From Streptomyces sp. NBC_01445 (lineage in GTDB: Bacteria; Actinomycetota; Actinomycetes; Streptomycetales; Streptomycetaceae), in the NCBI RefSeq assembly GCF_035918235.1, contig NZ_CP109485.1, positions 10,013,001 through 10,077,000 of the forward strand: a stretch of 64,000 nucleotides of DNA. The letters are read 5' to 3'. Below, in pieces: positions 60,295 to 64,000 of this stretch. Each line of letters begins with the position of its first letter. Positions within the stretch are counted from its first letter, which is position 1. Made by a program: the position numbers and the translations under genes. Below the pieces are notes generated by a model, which was not told the origin of the DNA, made no database searches, and saw only the letters and a program-made list of their open reading frames with translations.

Positions 60295-61727
60295 GCACCT
60301 CGTCTCCCCAGGAGCCGTACGCGCTGACCGCCACCGAACTGCTCACCGCGTACGAGAGCGGCGAGCTGTCCCCGGTGGAGGCCACCGCCTCCGTGCTGGA
60401 CCGCATCGAGGCGGTCGACAGCAAGCTGAACGCCTTCTGCCTGGTCGACCGGGACGAGGCACTCGCCCAGGCGCGCGCGAGCGAGGAGCGGCGCGGCAGC
60501 GGCGAGCCGCTCGGCCTGCTCGACGGCGTGCCGACGTCCATCAAGGACCTGCTGTACACCAAGGGCCGCCCCACGCTGCGCGGTTCGCTGAGCATCTCGG
60601 GCGACCGCGAGTGGGACGAGGACGCGCCGTGCGTGGCGCGGATGCGGGAGCAGGGTGCGGTGTTCGTCGGCAAGACGACGACCCCGGAGTTCGGCTGGAA
60701 GGGCGTCACCGACAACCCGCTGACCGGTGTGACCCGCAACCCGTGGGACCCGTCGACCACATCGGGCGGCTCCTCCGGCGGCAGCGCCGCCGCGGTCGCC
60801 GCGGGCATGGCGCCGCTCTCGGTGGGCACGGACGGTGGCGGCTCGGTACGCATCCCGGCCGCGTTCTGCGGCATCTTCGGCATGAAGCCGACGTACGGGC
60901 GGATCCCGCTGTACCCGGCGAGCCCGTTCGGCACCCTCGCACACGCCGGGCCGATGACCCGCACCGTCGAGGACGCGGCGCTCCTGATGGACGTCGTCAC
61001 CGGCTTCGACAGCCGCGACTGGTCGGCCCTCGAGGCGCCGCGCGGCAGCTACCGCGTCGCCGTCGCCGAGGCGCTCGCCCGGGGCTCCCTGAGCGGGCTG
61101 CGGATCGCATACGCGCCGACGTTCGCGGGCGCCCCCGTGGACCCGCAGGTCGCCGAGCGCGTCGCCGCTGTGGCCCGTCTGCTTGCCGAGCTCGGCGCCG
61201 ACGTGGAGGAGGCCGACCCGGGCTTCGACGACCCGGTCGAGGCTTACCACACGCTGTGGTTCTCGGGCGCGGCCAAGGTCGTCGAGAACCTGCGTCCGGA
61301 GCAGTTCGCCCAACTCGACGCGGGCCTCCAGGAGGTGTGCCGCGAGGGCGCCGCCAAGAGCGCGCTCGACTACCTGGGCGCGGTCGACACCCGGATGGCG
61401 CTCGGCGTGCAGATGGGCCGCTTCCACGAGAAGTACGACCTGCTGCTGACGCCGGCCATTCCGATCCCCGCGTTCGAGGCGGGCGTCGAGGTGCCACCGG
61501 GCGGCGAGCACAAGCGCTGGACGGGCTGGACACCGTTCACCTACCCGTTCAACCTGACGCAGCAGCCGGCCGCCTCGGTGCCCTGCGGCGTGACGGCCGC
61601 GGGCCTGCCGGTGGGCGCCCAGCTGGTGGCGGCCCGACACGGCGACGAGCTGGTGCTGCGTGCCTCGGCGGTCCTGCACGCCGCGCTGCGGGACGCGGGT
61701 GTGGTGGACTTCGCGCCGGTCGGCTGA
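60291..61727 (+). CDS. amidase signature family enzyme
   Basis: 478 residues. The Ser-cisSer-Lys triad is visible: Lys in TSIKDLLY, cis-Ser in TSGGSSGGSAAAVAAGMA and nucleophile Ser in TDGGGSVRIPAAF. The fold ends with ASVPCGVTAAGLPVGAQLV. It hydrolyses a carboxamide, nitrile-derived or cyclic-amide substrate; maleamate is one candidate because maleate isomerase-like proteins are adjacent. The first codons overlap the dehydrogenase stop. A strong hairpin follows directly after the stop codon. Confidence 0.92.
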   Translation: MSTSSPQEPYALTATELLTAYESGELSPVEATASVLDRIEAVDSKLNAFCLVDRDEALAQARASEERRGSGEPLGLLDGVPTSIKDLLYTKGRPTLRGSLSISGDREWDEDAPCVARMREQGAVFVGKTTTPEFGWKGVTDNPLTGVTRNPWDPSTTSGGSSGGSAAAVAAGMAPLSVGTDGGGSVRIPAAFCGIFGMKPTYGRIPLYPASPFGTLAHAGPMTRTVEDAALLMDVVTGFDSRDWSALEAPRGSYRVAVAEALARGSLSGLRIAYAPTFAGAPVDPQVAERVAAVARLLAELGADVEEADPGFDDPVEAYHTLWFSGAAKVVENLRPEQFAQLDAGLQEVCREGAAKSALDYLGAVDTRMALGVQMGRFHEKYDLLLTPAIPIPAFEAGVEVPPGGEHKRWTGWTPFTYPFNLTQQPAASVPCGVTAAGLPVGAQLVAARHGDELVLRASAVLHAALRDAGVVDFAPVG

Positions 61728-61737
61728 CACGAGGCCG

Positions 61738-61784
61738 CACGAAGGGGCGGGCCCGGGATGTCGTCCCGGGCCCGCCCCTTCGTG
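61738..61784. terminator. strong bidirectional terminator
   Basis: A perfect 21-bp inverted repeat (starts CACGAAGGGGCGGGCCC, loop TGTCG) begins 11 bp after the amidase stop. It separates the plus-strand operon from the minus-strand DUF3830 gene. Confidence 0.9.
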
Positions 61785-61797
61785 TGCTGTCCTGCTG

Positions 61798-61829
61798 TGC
61801 CCGGCGCTGCGCCGTTGAAGCGCCGGGCA
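61798..61829. terminator. hairpin facing the DUF3830 gene
   Basis: A 10-bp stem TGCCCGGCGC / GCGCCGGGCA with a 12-nt loop, 20 bp beyond the DUF3830 stop on its downstream side. Confidence 0.6.
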
Positions 61830-61848
61830 CAGCACGTGTGGTGCTGCG

Positions 61849-62367
61849 TCAGGCGCGCTTGAACTGCAGCGACTCGCCGAGTGCGCCCGCCCGCCACAGG
61901 TCCTGCGATGCCTCGGCGAGGCGGTCCAGGCCTTCGATGATCGTGCCCCAGACGATGCCGGGGACCCAGCCCTGGTCTCCGTTGATGAGCAGGTTGTTGC
62001 GCTCGTAGAACAGGGCCAGGTCCACGACGATGTCGCGCTCGGCGTGCGCGGCCTTGGCGTCCTGCTGGTCGGCGGCGGCCTCGTAGCCGTACGAGGCCGT
62101 GCTCATCTGGGTGTTGGAGAAGGTGAAGTAGCAGAGGTCACCCGGGATGGGGGTGATCGTGGGGTTCTCCAGCGGGGGCTCCTGCGGGGCGAAGGCGGGG
62201 ACGAGGGTGTAGATCTCGTTGCGCGCGTACTTCGCGTGGTAGACGTCGCTGCCCAGCGGCAGGGCGTTCCAGATCGCCTCGCAGGTGATCGGGGCGCGGT
62301 CGTCGAGCAGCTTCGCGGTGGCGGTGACGCCGCGCTTGGGCAGGGAAACCTCGATGAAGCGGTCCAT
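61849..62367 (-). CDS. DUF3830 cyclophilin-like protein
   Basis: 172 residues. RFIEVSLPKRGVTATAKLLDD, APITCEAIWNALP, YHAKYARNEIYTLVP and PTITPIPGDLCYF are the conserved segments of DUF3830, a cyclophilin-like barrel family. Members are repeatedly found beside maleate isomerase-type and amidase genes, as here. A structural role or chaperone-like function is possible. There is no signal peptide. The ATG at 62367 is clear. It lies 71 bp downstream of the aldehyde dehydrogenase on the same strand and is likely cotranscribed. Confidence 0.85.
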   Translation of the reverse strand: MDRFIEVSLPKRGVTATAKLLDDRAPITCEAIWNALPLGSDVYHAKYARNEIYTLVPAFAPQEPPLENPTITPIPGDLCYFTFSNTQMSTASYGYEAAADQQDAKAAHAERDIVVDLALFYERNNLLINGDQGWVPGIVWGTIIEGLDRLAEASQDLWRAGALGESLQFKRA

Positions 62368-62438
62368 GAGTGGGGTGGCTCCGGTCTGTTCGTCGCTCAG
62401 CAGGATTGCGGGTGGGGCAGGTGGTGCGTGGGGTGGCG

Positions 62439-63941
62439 TCAGCCGAGCGGCATCGCCAGGTAGCGGGTCTCCAGGAACTCGTCGAGACCGATGCGGCCGC
62501 CCTCGCGGCCGAGGCCGGAGGCCTTGACGCCGCCGAACGGTGCGGCCGGGTTGGACACGACGCCCTTGTTGAGGCCGATCATGCCGGTGTCCAGCTTCTC
62601 GGAGATCCGGAAGGCGCGCTCCAGGTTCTCGGTGAAGAGGTAGGAGACCAGGCCGTACTCGGTGTCGTTGGCCGCGGCGATCACCTCGTCCTCGTCGGCG
62701 AAGGTGAGGATCGGGGCGACCGGGCCGAAGATCTCCTGGCTCATCAGGGCCGACTCGGGGGAGACGCCGGTGAGCACGGTGGGGGCGTAGAAGTAGCCCT
62801 CGCCCTCGGCGTGCCCGCCGCCGGTGAGGACCTTCGCGCCGCGCTTGACGGCGTCCGCGACCAGCTCGTCGACCTTGCTGCGGCCGGCCTCGTCGATCAG
62901 CGGGCCGACCTCGGTGCCGGTCTCGGTGCCGCGGCCCACGGTCAGCGCGCCCATGCGGGAGGCGAGGCGCTCGGCGAACTCGACGGCGACGGACTCGTGC
63001 ACGTACATGCGGTTGGCGGCGGTGCACGCCTCGCCGATGTTGCGCATCTTGGCGGCCATGGCGCCCTCGACGGCCTTGCCGAGGTCGGCGTCGGCGCAGA
63101 CGATGAACGGCGCGTTGCCGCCCAGCTCCAGGGAGACGCGCAGGACCTGCTCGGCGCTCTGCTCCAGAAGGAGGCGGCCGACCTGCGTGGATCCGGTGAA
63201 CGACAGCTTGCGGATGACGCCGCCGCGCAGCAGCGGCTCGACGACCTCGCCGGGGCGGGAGGTGGTCAGCACGTTGAGGACGCCCTCGGGCACGCCGGCC
63301 TCGACCATGATCTCGGCGAGCTTCAGCATGGTCAGCGGCGTCTGCTCGGCGGGCTTCACGATCATCGTGCAGCCGGCGGCGATGGCCGGGCCGATCTTGC
63401 GGGTGCCCATGGCGAGCGGGAAGTTCCACGGCGTGATGAGCAGCACCGGGCCGACCGGGCGCTTCATGACGACGAAGCGGTCCTTGCCGTCGGGGGAGGT
63501 CTGGTAGCCGCCCTCGACACGAACGGCCTCCTCGGCGAACCAGCGGAAGAACTCGGCGGCGTACGCCACTTCGCCGCGCGCCTCGGCCAGCGGCTTACCC
63601 ATCTCCAGGGTCATCAAGAGGGCGAGCTCCTCCTGGCGCTGCATCAGGAGCTCGTAGCCACGGCGCAGGATCTCGCTGCGCTCGCGGGGGGCGGTGGCCG
63701 CCCACTTCTCCTGCGCGGCGGCGGCCGCCTCGACGGCGGCTCGCGCGTCCTCGGCGCCGGCGTCGGCCACGGTGCGCAGCTCACGGGCACGCGAGGGGTC
63801 CTCGACGCCGAAGGTCGCACCGGAGGCCGCCGGGCGCCAGCTGCCGCCGATGAACAGACCGTCGGGCACGGACGCGACGACGGACTCTTCCTGCTGCAGG
63901 CGCTGCTCCTGCTGTGTCTGCTGCTCGGTACCTGCGCTCAC
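62439..63941 (-). CDS. NAD(P)-dependent aldehyde dehydrogenase (succinate-semialdehyde type)
   Basis: 500 residues. A Gln-rich N-terminal extension (GTEQQTQQEQRLQQEESV) precedes the ALDH core: LLITPWNFPLAMGTRKIGPA, VKPAEQTPLT, the NAD loop FTGSTQVGR, LELGGNAPFIV with the catalytic Glu, GEACTAANR with the nucleophile Cys, and EIFGPVAPI. The motif GEACTAANR with the preceding KMRNI is closest to succinate-semialdehyde/aliphatic-acid semialdehyde dehydrogenases. It probably oxidises a semialdehyde made by the cluster. GTG start at 63941. Confidence 0.92.
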   Translation of the reverse strand: MSAGTEQQTQQEQRLQQEESVVASVPDGLFIGGSWRPAASGATFGVEDPSRARELRTVADAGAEDARAAVEAAAAAQEKWAATAPRERSEILRRGYELLMQRQEELALLMTLEMGKPLAEARGEVAYAAEFFRWFAEEAVRVEGGYQTSPDGKDRFVVMKRPVGPVLLITPWNFPLAMGTRKIGPAIAAGCTMIVKPAEQTPLTMLKLAEIMVEAGVPEGVLNVLTTSRPGEVVEPLLRGGVIRKLSFTGSTQVGRLLLEQSAEQVLRVSLELGGNAPFIVCADADLGKAVEGAMAAKMRNIGEACTAANRMYVHESVAVEFAERLASRMGALTVGRGTETGTEVGPLIDEAGRSKVDELVADAVKRGAKVLTGGGHAEGEGYFYAPTVLTGVSPESALMSQEIFGPVAPILTFADEDEVIAAANDTEYGLVSYLFTENLERAFRISEKLDTGMIGLNKGVVSNPAAPFGGVKASGLGREGGRIGLDEFLETRYLAMPLG

Positions 63942-64000
63942 TACAACTCCCGGCTCGATTTGTTGTGCTCCCGGCCAGATCACTCGTGGACAGCCGTGGA

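Noticed and set aside
1..64000. CRISPR arrays, tRNA or rRNA genes
   Set aside because: No regularly spaced repeats, cloverleaf-like structures or rRNA-like conserved blocks were recognised by eye; this is not a computed exclusion.

Overview
The window is high-GC actinobacterial DNA, most likely Streptomyces. The grounds are frequent GTG/TTG starts, GC-rich third codon positions, Streptomyces-type families (DUF6236, DUF6480, DUF4267, MmyB-like regulators, GlxA-type AraC) and heavy insertion-sequence debris. It reads like accessory chromosome-arm sequence: intact operons alternate with truncated genes and transposon remnants. No rRNA, tRNA or CRISPR array was found.

Layout. Bases 1-5.4 kb hold a partial HAD hydrolase, SDR, aldo/keto reductase and HEAT-repeat remnants, a DUF6236 gene and TnpB element copy 1. 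Bases 5.7-16.8 kb are a gene mosaic. It contains a TetR-controlled DUF1772/ABM-monooxygenase pair with two palindromic operators, a MarR pair, several truncated genes and an MmyB/SDR divergent pair.

Bases 16.8-39.7 kb are a galactose/galactoside island. It has two alpha-galactosidases (GH36 and secreted GH27), a Tat-lipoprotein ABC sugar importer, aldose epimerase, an MFS sugar symporter, an SDR sugar dehydrogenase, an SMP-30 lactonase, galactonate dehydratase (DgoD), a PfkB kinase, a KDPG/KDPGal aldolase, a DgoR-like GntR and an IclR regulator. Together these encode a De Ley-Doudoroff route from alpha-galactosides through galactonate to pyruvate and glyceraldehyde-3-phosphate. AT-rich repeats in front of the epimerase/gntR divergence recur in front of the GH27 gene, suggesting one DgoR-type regulon. 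Mobile DNA has broken the island twice. A frameshifted TnpB element lies between the sugar dehydrogenase and dgoD. An MHS-family MFS transporter is split by TnpB element copy 2, which itself carries an IS1182-family element. The insertion can be removed on paper to the base, restoring the transporter frame.

Bases 39.7-56.2 kb hold more debris (EamA, SpoIIE, SnoaL, SDR, recombinase, IS481, IS5 and IS30 remnants) around intact genes: an iron-permease-like membrane protein, a multicopper oxidase lipoprotein, an esterase, an NmrA-like reductase, an SDR, an AraC/cupin pair, a second MurG-like glycosyltransferase, a P-loop kinase and TnpB element copy 3.

Bases 56.2-64 kb are a compact, poorly described catabolic cluster: GntR/FCD regulator, two Asp/Glu-racemase-superfamily (maleate isomerase-like) proteins, a D-2-hydroxyacid dehydrogenase, an amidase, a DUF3830 cyclophilin-like protein and an aldehyde dehydrogenase. 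An identical 15-bp motif sits in front of both racemase-like genes. With the galactonate island, this is the most promising functional unit in the window.
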